Source of the DNA: an uncultured Altererythrobacter sp.
GTDB taxonomy: Bacteria > Pseudomonadota > Alphaproteobacteria > Sphingomonadales > Sphingomonadaceae
DNA: 64,000 nt
Direction: 5' to 3'
Assembly: GCA_947492235.1 (NCBI GenBank)
Contig: CANLLZ010000001.1
Location: 496,001-560,000 of the forward strand
Shown: positions 55,026-63,612 of the stretch, one piece after another
How positions within the stretch are numbered: position 1 is the first letter of the stretch
Layout of the letters: each line of letters opens with the position of its first letter
Translations under genes and position numbers: made by a program
Notes under the pieces: generated by a model
Told to the model about the DNA's origin: nothing
Seen by the model: the letters and a program-made list of their open reading frames with translations, nothing else
The model's database searches: none

Positions 55026-55565
55026 ATGAATCTTCGCCGCTCCATCACACGCCTTTCGGCAATGGCTGCCGGACTGGTCTGTCTGGGTGTACCAGCTGCC
55101 GCACACAGCGGCCTGCCCGCACTCCAGATTGCCCAGCAGCCGGTCGTCCCCACGATCAATGCCCCGCCTGCGGTGCGGCCTGTGCCCGGGCAGCTGGAGC
55201 TTTCCCAGCTGATTTGGTCGACGATGATCACGGTAGAGAATGCCAACCGGACCGGAGACTATTCCGTTCTGCGTCAATTGGGTTCGCAAGCGTTCCAGAT
55301 CGGCAACCCGCCGTCGCAACTGGTTCAGGTCTTTGCCGGACTGCGCGCAACAGGCCTCGATCTATCGACGACGCTGCTGGTCCCCCCCACATATACGCAG
55401 GCGCCTCAGGTCGTGCAAAACGGCGTTTTTCGCGTGCAAGGCATCTTCCAGCTACGGCCAAGATCGGTCGGTTTCGATCTGTATTACCAGTGGGAGCAAG
55501 GCCGCTGGAAGATTTACGGCATCGATATCATCCCGCTGAAGATGATCGAGCAGCGCGATAATTAG
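55026..55565 (+). CDS. Exported protein of unknown function downstream of the adhesin
   Basis: Protein of 179 residues. N-terminal signal peptide (ITRLSAMAAGLVCLGVPAAAH, cleavage near AHS). A proline-rich linker (QPVVPTINAPPAVRPVPGQ) precedes a compact alpha/beta domain with LIWSTMITVENANRTGDY and FDLYYQWEQGRWKIYGIDI, similar in shape to NTF2-like folds. The start at 55026 is right after the terminator. It may assist the adhesin in the periplasm (inference). It overlaps selO tail-to-tail. Confidence 0.75.
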   Translation: MNLRRSITRLSAMAAGLVCLGVPAAAHSGLPALQIAQQPVVPTINAPPAVRPVPGQLELSQLIWSTMITVENANRTGDYSVLRQLGSQAFQIGNPPSQLVQVFAGLRATGLDLSTTLLVPPTYTQAPQVVQNGVFRVQGIFQLRPRSVGFDLYYQWEQGRWKIYGIDIIPLKMIEQRDN

Positions 55566-56971
55566 AGCGGGCGCGAGCCATGCCCGGCAAGCGCAGGCGC
55601 CTCGCCATGCGCTTCGCCGACTTTACGCAGGGCCGCTATTTTGGCTTCCAGCGGGCCCCAATCGTCATCCCTGTCGATATGCGACCACAGCGCCTCGACT
55701 TCCTCGATCACCATCTTTTGGGGGGCGGAGCCCGACCAATAGTCATGCTCTGGTCCTGACAGGTCATAGCCCTCCAGCACCTCGGCCAATTCCCCGTCCG
55801 TATTGCGCCCACCGCGATGGACGAAGAAGAACGCATCGGGCTGCCAGCCGCCTTCGCGCAATTCTTTCTCGCAAGCCGTGACCAGTGCCGTGTCGGCTTC
55901 CACACCGCGCGGCTTTACGCCCAGCCGCCAGCACCAGCGGCGCGCGATATTCTCGGCATAAAGCGGCCCGAACCGGTCCAGCGCGGCAATCAGCGGCGGG
56001 GCATCGGCAAGCAGTCGCAGCGCCACGGCCAATTGCCCGCAATTCCAGTGCATTGCCTCTGGCTGGCGGCCAAAGGCATAGAGGCCTTGATGATCGAAAT
56101 AGGCGGCGGTGAAGGCCGGGTCCCACCGGGGCAGCCAGCGCCACGGCCCGTAATCGAAGCTCTCGCCCGAAATGTTCATATTGTCGGTGTTGAGCACCCC
56201 GTGGACGAAGCCCGCGACCATATAGCTCGCCGCCAGATCGGCCATCCGCTCCACCACAAGATGCATCAGCTGCACCGCCGGTTCGTCCCTGCCGGGCGCG
56301 TCCGATGGCGGTGGCGGGCCGGGAAAATGTTCGAGGCAATAGGCGACCAGCGCCGCCATGTGATCGCCTTCCTCCAGCGCGAGCAGGCGCTGGAAACTGC
56401 CGATCCGGATATGGCCATGGCTCAGGCGGGTCATCACTGCGGAGCGGGTGGGCGAGGGCTCGTCCCCGCGCTCCAACTGCTCGCCCGTTTCCACCACGCT
56501 GAACGTGCGCGAGGTATAGACGCCCAAAGCCTCCAGAAATTCCGTCGCAAGAATCTCCCGCACCGCGCCTTTCAGCGTCAATCGCCCGTCGCCTGCGCGG
56601 CTCCACGGGGTGGTGCCCGATCCCTTTGTTCCCAGATCCATCAGGCGACCCGCGTCGTCGCGCAATTGTGCAAACAGGAACCCGCGCCCATCGCCCAGCT
56701 CCGGATTGTAAGTGCGGAATTGATGCCCGTGATAGCGCAGGGCCAGCGGGCCGGGCAGCGACCCTTCCAGTGGGGCGAACCGCCCGTAATGCCGGAGCCA
56801 TTCCTCGTCGGTCAGGCCTGCCAGCCCGACCTCTGCCGCCGCCCGGTCGTTGCGGAAGCGCAGCCGCGTTTCAGGAAAATCGGCGGCCTGAACCGGATCG
56901 CCAAGCCAGTCGGCCAGCTCCAGAATTGCGGTTTCCGGTGTGAAGTCGGCGGCTTGCGGTTCGCTCTGCAT
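55562..56971 (-). CDS. selO: Protein adenylyltransferase SelO/YdiU
   Basis: Pseudokinase-fold AMPylator of 469 residues, which in other bacteria modifies redox proteins. Motifs are RYHGHQFRTYNPELGDGRG, LMDLGTKGSGTTPWSRAGDG, and VHGVLNTDNMNISGESFDYGP, with the Asn/Asp metal site. The start at 56971 (MQSEPQAA) is the first ATG of the conserved part. Confidence 0.93.
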   Translation of the reverse strand: MQSEPQAADFTPETAILELADWLGDPVQAADFPETRLRFRNDRAAAEVGLAGLTDEEWLRHYGRFAPLEGSLPGPLALRYHGHQFRTYNPELGDGRGFLFAQLRDDAGRLMDLGTKGSGTTPWSRAGDGRLTLKGAVREILATEFLEALGVYTSRTFSVVETGEQLERGDEPSPTRSAVMTRLSHGHIRIGSFQRLLALEEGDHMAALVAYCLEHFPGPPPPSDAPGRDEPAVQLMHLVVERMADLAASYMVAGFVHGVLNTDNMNISGESFDYGPWRWLPRWDPAFTAAYFDHQGLYAFGRQPEAMHWNCGQLAVALRLLADAPPLIAALDRFGPLYAENIARRWCWRLGVKPRGVEADTALVTACEKELREGGWQPDAFFFVHRGGRNTDGELAEVLEGYDLSGPEHDYWSGSAPQKMVIEEVEALWSHIDRDDDWGPLEAKIAALRKVGEAHGEAPALAGHGSRPL

Positions 56972-57057
56972 CGCGCGATAGTGGGGATGCGCGCAGGCAC
57001 AGGCAAGCGTGCGCTGCACACCCTCCCGATTTCTCCGGCGTGAGTACGATAGACCCG

Positions 57058-57942
57058 ATGGATAAACCCTACGCACACCGCACGTGGCAAAGCGCCGACG
57101 GGCTGACCCTGCATTACCGCGATTATGCGGGGCCGGATGGGGCATCGGAAAAGCCGCCGATCCTGTGCATGCACGGCCTTACCCGCAATGCCCGGGATTT
57201 TGCCACTCTGGCGGACCATCTTGGCAAGAACTGGCGCGTGATTGTTCCGGAAATGCGCGGGCGCGGGCGCAGCGATTACGCGCCGGACAGCGCGACTTAC
57301 ACGCCTGTCACCTATGTGCAGGATGTCGAGGCGCTGCTGGCAGACCAGAATATCGACCGGTTCATCGCCATCGGCACCTCGATGGGTGGGCTGATGACGA
57401 TGATAATGGCGGCAGGCGATGCGATGCAGGGGCGCAACCGGATTGCCGGGGCGGTGCTCAACGATATCGGCCCGGTCATCGATACAGGCGGGCTAGACAA
57501 GATTCGCACCTATCTGGGTCAGGGCGGCAGCTACGCCACATGGATGCACGCCGCGCGGGCTTTGCGCGACGTGCACAGCGCGGCGCATCCCGATTTCGAC
57601 ATCGAGCGCTGGCTGGAAATGGCCAAGCGCACGCTGGTGCTGGGGCAGAGCGGGCGGCTGGTGTTCGATTACGACATGGCCATTGCCGAACCGTTCAAGG
57701 CGGCAGACGAAAACGCTGCGCCGCCCGATCTGTGGCCCGCCTTCGATGCGCTGGGCGAAGTGCCGCTGTTGCTGCTGCGCGGGGAGCTGTCCAACCTGCT
57801 CTCGGCTGAAACCGCCGCTGCGATGCAGGCGCGCAAGCCGCAGATGGAGGTCGTCACCGTACCGCGCTGCGGCCATGCGCCGGTGCTGGACGAGCCGGAA
57901 TCCGTCGCCGCGATCGATCGCTTGCTGGAGAAAATCGCATGA
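57058..57942 (+). CDS. Alpha/beta hydrolase
   Basis: Protein of 294 residues with LCMHGLTRNARDF, EMRGRGRSDYA, the serine nucleophile in AIGTSMGGLMT, and GHAPVLDEP supplying the histidine. The nucleophile elbow is G-T-S-M-G. A GTG at 57040 could add six residues. Its end overlaps the glycosyltransferase start by 4 bases. Substrate unknown. Confidence 0.85.
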   Translation: MDKPYAHRTWQSADGLTLHYRDYAGPDGASEKPPILCMHGLTRNARDFATLADHLGKNWRVIVPEMRGRGRSDYAPDSATYTPVTYVQDVEALLADQNIDRFIAIGTSMGGLMTMIMAAGDAMQGRNRIAGAVLNDIGPVIDTGGLDKIRTYLGQGGSYATWMHAARALRDVHSAAHPDFDIERWLEMAKRTLVLGQSGRLVFDYDMAIAEPFKAADENAAPPDLWPAFDALGEVPLLLLRGELSNLLSAETAAAMQARKPQMEVVTVPRCGHAPVLDEPESVAAIDRLLEKIA

Positions 57943-59093
57943 GCGGCAAGAAAGACGTTCTGCCGCCGCGCATCCTGCATCTCCATTCCACCTTTAATGC
58001 GGGGGGCAAGGAACTGCGCTGTGCGCGGCTGATCAATGCCTTTGGGCCGAAAGTGCATCACACCATCGTGTCTGCGGTGGACGGCGCTTACGGCGCCTCC
58101 AGCGCCATCGCGCGCGGGGCGAATGTTTCCTACCCGAAGGACTTTCCCTCGCTTCAGGGCAAGCCCACGCCCGGGCGTTTGCAGACGATTGCCCGGCGGA
58201 TGGCGGCGCATAATCTGGTGCTGACCTACAATTGGGGCGCGATGGATGCGGTGATGGCGCATACACTGTTCAAGGATGCGCTGGGCCTGCCGCCGCTGAT
58301 CCATCACGAGGACGGCTTCGGCGAAGACGAAGCGCAGCGCCGCAAGCGCCGCCGGACATGGTTCCGCCGCATCGCGCTGGGCAAGGCGAACGGGCTGGTC
58401 GTGCCGTCCGAAACGCTGGAAGGCATCGCCCTGACCGAATGGCAGCAGCCGATAGGCCGGGTGAAGCGCATTGCCAACGGGATCGACACCAAAGCCTTCG
58501 CCAAGCGGCCCAAAAAGGACGCGCTGCGCGGTGTGGTGAAGCACGATGGCGAGTTCTGGATCGGCACGGTCGCGGGCCTTCGCACGGTCAAGAACCTGCC
58601 AGCGCTCGTCCGCGCCTTCGCGCAGGTGCCCGAGCCATGGCAGCTGGTGATTGTGGGGGAGGGGCCTGAAGAGCAGGCCATCAGGGCCGAGGCCGAGCGG
58701 CTCGACATCGGCCACCGCGTCCATTTGCCCGGCTTCGTGCCCGATCCTGCGCGCTATATCGGCCTGTTCGATATTTTCGCGCTCTCGTCGGACAGCGAGC
58801 AGTTTCCGATTTCTCTGGTCGAGGCGATGGCCGCCGGCCTGCCGGTTGCGGCCCCTGCGGTGGGCGATATCGCGCAGATGGTAGCGCCGGAGAACGTCCC
58901 TCACATTACTGATCCAGGCGCCCCTGACGCGCTGGGCAAGGCGCTGCTCACACTTGCGAAAGACGAGGCCCTGCGCGCCACGCTCGGCACGGCCAATCGT
59001 GACCGTGCGCGGGCGGATTATGACGAGAAGACCATGATCGCCGCCTATCGCAGGCTCTATTCCAGTGCGATGGGGCGGGACGGTTTGCCCTGA
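57939..59093 (+). CDS. Glycosyltransferase family 4 protein
   Basis: Retaining GT-B glycosyltransferase of 384 residues. The N-terminal half has ILHLHSTFNAGGKELR and IHHEDGFGEDEAQRRKRR, and the C-terminal half the nucleotide-sugar region WQLVIVGEGPEEQAIR, FALSSDSEQFPISLVEAMAA, where the EX7E-type pair lies in EQFPISLVE. It is ATGA-coupled to the hydrolase. Acceptor unknown; no polysaccharide cluster is adjacent. Confidence 0.85.
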   Translation: MSGKKDVLPPRILHLHSTFNAGGKELRCARLINAFGPKVHHTIVSAVDGAYGASSAIARGANVSYPKDFPSLQGKPTPGRLQTIARRMAAHNLVLTYNWGAMDAVMAHTLFKDALGLPPLIHHEDGFGEDEAQRRKRRRTWFRRIALGKANGLVVPSETLEGIALTEWQQPIGRVKRIANGIDTKAFAKRPKKDALRGVVKHDGEFWIGTVAGLRTVKNLPALVRAFAQVPEPWQLVIVGEGPEEQAIRAEAERLDIGHRVHLPGFVPDPARYIGLFDIFALSSDSEQFPISLVEAMAAGLPVAAPAVGDIAQMVAPENVPHITDPGAPDALGKALLTLAKDEALRATLGTANRDRARADYDEKTMIAAYRRLYSSAMGRDGLP

Positions 59094-59227
59094 AGCAGAG
59101 GGCACCGACGGCCGCCCCGCGCTCCACAGCTTCATAACGGGTTCACGCGCGCTTCTATTGAATTGCGTGACCCATGGTTTAAGACGCGGCAACCCCAGTT
59201 CAAACAGCCCAAGGATACGAGCCCGAC

Positions 59228-60052
59228 GTGGCCCTTTTACCCAACAGAAACAAAACCACCTCCGAGGGCAAGGCCGAGAAAAAGGCAGCCGAAGACGACG
59301 TGCTGATGCGCGAAGTCGACGAGGCGGTGCGCAAGGACCAGGTCGAGAATTTCGGAAAAACCTATGGCCGCCCGCTGATCGCGGTGCTGGTGATCGGCTT
59401 GCTCGCCTTTGGCGGATACCTGTTCTGGCAAAGCCAGCAGGAAGCCGCGATGGAAGCGACCAGCGAAACGATGGTTGCCGCGCTCGATCAGTTGCAGGCG
59501 GGCAATCTCGATACGGCCAGCGAAACCGTGGCCGATCTGGCTGCCAATGGCGAAGGCGCGGTCAAGGGATCTGCCCTGATGCTGCAGGCCGGTGTTGCGG
59601 CACAGGCGGGCAAGAACGATGAAGCGGTGAAGCTGTTCGAGCAATTGGCGGGGGAGAGCGACGTGCCGTCCCCCTACCGCGATCTTGCGCGCATCCGCGC
59701 CGTAGCGACGCAATTCGACGATCTGCCCAGCGCGCAGGTGATCGAGCGTCTGGACGATATGGCGAAGCCCGGCGAACCCTTCTTCGGCAGCGCCGCTGAA
59801 ATGGTGGCTATGGCGCATCTCGACATGGGCGATACGGAAAAAGCCGGAGCCCTTTTCGCGCAAATCGCCAAGGATGAAAGCGTGCCGGAAAGCCTGCGGG
59901 GCCGTGCCCGGCAGATGGCCGGGATGCTGGGCGTCGACGCAATCGTGGATATTGACGAAGTTATAGAACAAATGAGCGGGCCAGCACCAGCGGCGCAAGT
60001 GCCGAATGCCGGACAACCCGCCGGGTCGCCTCCTCCGCAAGGCGCACAATAA
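59228..60052 (+). CDS. TPR/YfgM-like inner-membrane protein
   Basis: Protein of 274 residues from a GTG start. A charged N-terminal 48 residues, one helix (PLIAVLVIGLLAFGGYLFW), then a periplasmic helical-repeat domain (LQAGNLDTASETV, AGKNDEAVKLFEQLA, DMGDTEKAGALF). This is the layout of YfgM, which lies beside bamB in many genomes and helps hand over secreted proteins. The C-terminus is Pro/Ala/Gln rich. Confidence 0.85.
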   Translation: MALLPNRNKTTSEGKAEKKAAEDDVLMREVDEAVRKDQVENFGKTYGRPLIAVLVIGLLAFGGYLFWQSQQEAAMEATSETMVAALDQLQAGNLDTASETVADLAANGEGAVKGSALMLQAGVAAQAGKNDEAVKLFEQLAGESDVPSPYRDLARIRAVATQFDDLPSAQVIERLDDMAKPGEPFFGSAAEMVAMAHLDMGDTEKAGALFAQIAKDESVPESLRGRARQMAGMLGVDAIVDIDEVIEQMSGPAPAAQVPNAGQPAGSPPPQGAQ

Positions 60053-60071
60053 ATTGATCGGACAGTATTTT

Positions 60072-61415
60072 ATGACGAATCTTCCCAAGGGCCGGCTTCT
60101 GGTCACCGCTCTGCTTGCTGGCAGCCTCGGCGCCTGTTCCGGCGGGCTGTTCGGTGGTGGTGGCGACGATAAAGACACCCCGACCATCGGCAACCGGATG
60201 CCGGTTCTCTCGCGCATCGATCAGACCGCGCAGGTCGATCCCGAACTGGCGGGTGTCTCCGTCGTTCTACCGCCCGCGCAGACCAACACCGAATGGACGC
60301 AGGCTGGCGGCAATCCGGCCAAATCCTACGGCCATCTGACGCTGGGCGCTGCGCCGCAAAAAATCTGGAGCGCCAACACGGCCGGGACCAGCAATCGCAA
60401 GCGTCTGGGCGCTGCGCCCATCGTGGCGGCGGGTGCGGTGTTCTCCGTCGATACCGACGGCGTGATCCATGCCTTCGATGCTCAGACCGGTGCGAAGCGC
60501 TGGACCACCCGGATGGAAATCCCCGGCGATATCCGTCAGGCGGCCTTTGGCGGCGGCGTGGCGTTCTCCGGTGGCAAGCTGTTTGCCACCAACGGCGTGG
60601 GGCAGGTTCTCGCGCTGAACGCCGCGAATGGCGAGATCCTGTGGACCACCACGCCCGCAGGCCCGCTGCGTGATGCGCCGACCGTGGCGTTCAATCTCGT
60701 TTTCGTGATGTCGCAGGATAACCGGATTTTCGCGCTCGATGCCGATACGGGCGAGATTACGTGGCAGGAATCGGGCTCCATCGCACAGGCCGGGGTGTTC
60801 GGCGTGGCATCGCCTGCCGCAGGGCAAGGCACGATCATCGCGGGCTACAGTTCGGGCGAACTCTCCGCCTATCGTTACGAGAATGGCCGCGTGCTGTGGT
60901 CGGACGCGCTGGCGCGCACCTCGATCAGCACCGAGGTCGGCTCGCTGACCGATATCGATGCCGATCCGATTATCGATCAGGGCCGCGTCTATGCGCTGGG
61001 TCAGGGTGGCCGGATGGCTGCCTATGAGCTGGTGACAGGCCAGCGCATCTGGGAGCTCAATCTGGCCGGCATTTCCACCCCTGCGATTGCGGGCGAGTGG
61101 ATTTTCACGCTGACCGACGATGCCCGGATGCTGGCAATTGCCCGCTCCACCGGCAAGGTGCGCTGGATCACCCAGCTCGCGCCGTTCCGCAATGTCGAGA
61201 AGAAGAAGAACCCGATCTTCTGGACCGGCCCGGTTCTGGCAGGGGGTAGCCTGTGGGTCGCAAGCTCCGAAGGCGAGATCTACCAACTCAGCGTGGGCGA
61301 AGGCTCTGCATCTCTGTTTCAGGATCTGAATGCCGGGGTCAGCCTGCCGCCGGTGGTGGCGAACAACACGATGTATATCCTCGACGATAGCGGGACGATC
61401 CACGCCTTTCGGTAG
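60072..61415 (+). CDS. bamB: Outer membrane assembly lipoprotein BamB-like
   Basis: Lipoprotein of 447 residues with a lipobox (LLAGSLGAC). The rest is a PQQ-type eight-bladed beta-propeller with repeated blade motifs such as VIHAFDAQTGAKRW, VLALNAANGEILW, IFALDADTGEITW and MAAYELVTGQRIWEL. BamB belongs to the BAM complex that folds outer-membrane proteins. It follows the YfgM-like gene by 19 bases. The GTPase gene der, usual next neighbour, is absent. Confidence 0.9.
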   Translation: MTNLPKGRLLVTALLAGSLGACSGGLFGGGGDDKDTPTIGNRMPVLSRIDQTAQVDPELAGVSVVLPPAQTNTEWTQAGGNPAKSYGHLTLGAAPQKIWSANTAGTSNRKRLGAAPIVAAGAVFSVDTDGVIHAFDAQTGAKRWTTRMEIPGDIRQAAFGGGVAFSGGKLFATNGVGQVLALNAANGEILWTTTPAGPLRDAPTVAFNLVFVMSQDNRIFALDADTGEITWQESGSIAQAGVFGVASPAAGQGTIIAGYSSGELSAYRYENGRVLWSDALARTSISTEVGSLTDIDADPIIDQGRVYALGQGGRMAAYELVTGQRIWELNLAGISTPAIAGEWIFTLTDDARMLAIARSTGKVRWITQLAPFRNVEKKKNPIFWTGPVLAGGSLWVASSEGEIYQLSVGEGSASLFQDLNAGVSLPPVVANNTMYILDDSGTIHAFR

Positions 61416-61446
61416 GGGTGTGGGCCAGTAAGCGAAGGGAAGGGCA

Positions 61447-61869
61447 GTGCAGAAAGCGTTTCGTTTCCTGCCTGCCGTGATCCTGATCGCGCTGCTCGCC
61501 TTTGGCGCAACCAGAATGCTGGAATTCCGCGGGAACAGCGTGCCGAAGGAGGCATTCTTCGGCTGCTACGCCCATCCCGATCATGGCCGGTTCGATATTT
61601 CGGATGCGGGCCTGATCTATAACGGCACCAACCATTACGAGGGCTGGAGCGGCACCAAAATGAGCGGGAAGCCGCAGATTATCGGGCGGCCACATTTCGC
61701 GCGCATCGTGCAGAGCGACGGCTCCCTGGAATTCGATCTGGTGAAAAGCGGCGATTCCGCGCGGGATTTCTATAACTTCACCGACGGACCAGCGGGCGAA
61801 CGGGCGCTGATCGTGACCACACGGTATTCGGGCGATCTGACTTTTAGCGAGATTCCCTGCACGCCCTGA
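61447..61869 (+). CDS. Hypothetical membrane-anchored protein
   Basis: Protein of 140 residues from a GTG start preceded by GAAGGGAAGGG. One N-terminal helix (FLPAVILIALLAFGATRM) anchors it, followed by an extracytoplasmic beta-rich domain with two cysteines (FFGCYAHPDHG and the C-terminal EIPCTP). Not recognised. Confidence 0.7.
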   Translation: MQKAFRFLPAVILIALLAFGATRMLEFRGNSVPKEAFFGCYAHPDHGRFDISDAGLIYNGTNHYEGWSGTKMSGKPQIIGRPHFARIVQSDGSLEFDLVKSGDSARDFYNFTDGPAGERALIVTTRYSGDLTFSEIPCTP

Positions 61870-61932
61870 GCCGCATCCAATCATGGCCGCATTACCGCGT
61901 CCTTAACCCATTGTGGTTACGGACCATGACCC

Positions 61933-63282
61933 ATGACACTGGACCAATCAGCACCTGCGGCTCGCCCGCGCAGTGATGTATCGGCAGGCGTGGGCCTTGC
62001 GGGCCTGCTGGGCCTTGCCCTGTGGCTGCTGTTCTGCCGCAATTATGCAGGCATTGCCGAGGCCATGAACCTCCCCGGACCGCGAGAGCCGCTGTCCGGT
62101 CCCTATGCCGCGCTGGCCGCTCTGCTGTTCACCAGTGGCCCGATGGTCATCTGGTCGCTGCTGGTCGACAAGGTGCATCTGCGCGCTTCCACCGGCATCG
62201 ACTGGTCGAACCCGCGCAAGATTTCCGAAATCCGCGATGTCTCGGTGGTGAAGCTCGCGGGCCTGTGGGCGACATGGGCGATTATTGCGGGGCTGTATTG
62301 CCTTGCGCGCTGGTATTGGGACGGACGCTATCTGTTCGCCATGGAAGTGCTGGGCGCAGCCATCATTCCGCTGGTGATCCTGAGCATTCCCTATGTCCTG
62401 TGGCTTGACCGCGTGATGGTCAATCCAAGGGACCACGCATGGCATTTCGGCGCAATGCTGCTTGGGCGCGAGGCGTTTGACGGCGAAGAAGTGAAAAAGC
62501 ACTGGCGCGCCTGGATCATCAAGGGGTTCTTTGCCGCCTTCATGATCTCCATTCTGCCGGGCGGTTTCGCAGTGATCGTGAACGGACAGATTGGTGAGCT
62601 GGCCAATGATCCGTTCCGCCTGTCGCTGTTCCTGATCGAGTTGCTGTTTGTGATCGACGTGCAGATCGGCACCGTCGGATACCTCGTCACCATGCGCCCG
62701 CTCGATGCCCATATTCGCAGCGGCAATCCGTTTTTCGGCGGCTGGGTCGCGGCGCTGATCTGCTATCCACCGTTCGCCTGGGGCATCCTCGGCAATATCC
62801 TCGCCTATGAAGTCGATACGATCGGCTGGGGCGGGGTGTTCGAGGGCAATGTCATGGCGCTCTCGCTTTGGGGCGCGTGGCTGATCCTGCTGACCGCGAT
62901 TTATGCCTGGGCGACCGTGGTTTTCGGCATCCGCTTTTCCAACCTGACCTATCGCGGCGTCATCACCAATGGCCCCTACAAATGGACCCGCCATCCGGCA
63001 TACGTATCGAAAAATCTGTTCTGGTGGTGCGCGACCTTCCCGTTCATCGTGTCGACCGGCAATCCGGTGGACATGATCCGCAACACTTTCTTCCTCGGCT
63101 GCGTCAGCGCGATTTACTACTGGCGCGCGAGAACAGAGGAAGCGCATCTGCTGGGCGAGGACGCGAAATACCGCGAATACCACGCATGGATGGAGCAGAA
63201 CGGGGTGATCACCGCTCCGCTGGCACGCCTGCGCAACCGGCTGCGTCAGCGCGGCGCAACTGTGCAGGCGCCCGCCGAGTAA
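61933..63282 (+). CDS. ICMT/PEMT-like membrane methyltransferase with extended N-terminus
   Basis: Protein of 449 residues with at least nine membrane helices. The C-terminal part carries the isoprenylcysteine methyltransferase-like SAM/lipid site: NGPYKWTRHPAYVSKNLFWW and RARTEEAHLLGEDAKYREY. The family's usual length is about 200 residues; here some 240 residues of extra membrane helices precede it. It probably methylates a lipid-linked or membrane-bound acceptor, identity unknown. Confidence 0.75.
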   Translation: MTLDQSAPAARPRSDVSAGVGLAGLLGLALWLLFCRNYAGIAEAMNLPGPREPLSGPYAALAALLFTSGPMVIWSLLVDKVHLRASTGIDWSNPRKISEIRDVSVVKLAGLWATWAIIAGLYCLARWYWDGRYLFAMEVLGAAIIPLVILSIPYVLWLDRVMVNPRDHAWHFGAMLLGREAFDGEEVKKHWRAWIIKGFFAAFMISILPGGFAVIVNGQIGELANDPFRLSLFLIELLFVIDVQIGTVGYLVTMRPLDAHIRSGNPFFGGWVAALICYPPFAWGILGNILAYEVDTIGWGGVFEGNVMALSLWGAWLILLTAIYAWATVVFGIRFSNLTYRGVITNGPYKWTRHPAYVSKNLFWWCATFPFIVSTGNPVDMIRNTFFLGCVSAIYYWRARTEEAHLLGEDAKYREYHAWMEQNGVITAPLARLRNRLRQRGATVQAPAE

Positions 63283-63285
63283 AGC

Positions 63286-63594
63286 CTACATCGGCTTCCC
63301 GTCATCGGTTTCGTAAATGCGCAGCTCGCGGCCAACCGGCGGCGTGGCGGCGATGGCTTTCTGGAACGCGGCCATGTGCTCGGACTTGCCGTGCGCTGCC
63401 AGCGCTTCCTTGTCGCGCCAGCGCTCGAAAATCACGATGCTGTCGGGGTCTGACAGGTCCTGCGCAAAGGTGTAATCGAGGCAGCCGTCCTCGGCGCGTG
63501 AGGCCGCGACCATCGTCTTGATCGCCTCCACCGTCTCCGGCGAGTTTGCGATGGTGCCGGGAGCCATGGTGAGTGTGCCGTTGATCTGGATCAT
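63286..63594 (-). CDS. Putative quinol monooxygenase (ABM domain)
   Basis: Protein of 102 residues with the ferredoxin-like ABM fold: IQINGTLTMAPG, SRAEDGCLDYTFAQDL, IVIFERWRDKEALAAH, and PVGRELRIYE. It resembles YgiN-type quinol monooxygenases. It lies 18 bases after the gshA stop and is probably co-transcribed with it. Confidence 0.85.
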   Translation of the reverse strand: MIQINGTLTMAPGTIANSPETVEAIKTMVAASRAEDGCLDYTFAQDLSDPDSIVIFERWRDKEALAAHGKSEHMAAFQKAIAATPPVGRELRIYETDDGKPM

Positions 63595-63612
63595 GTGTGG
63601 TCGTCTTTTCTG

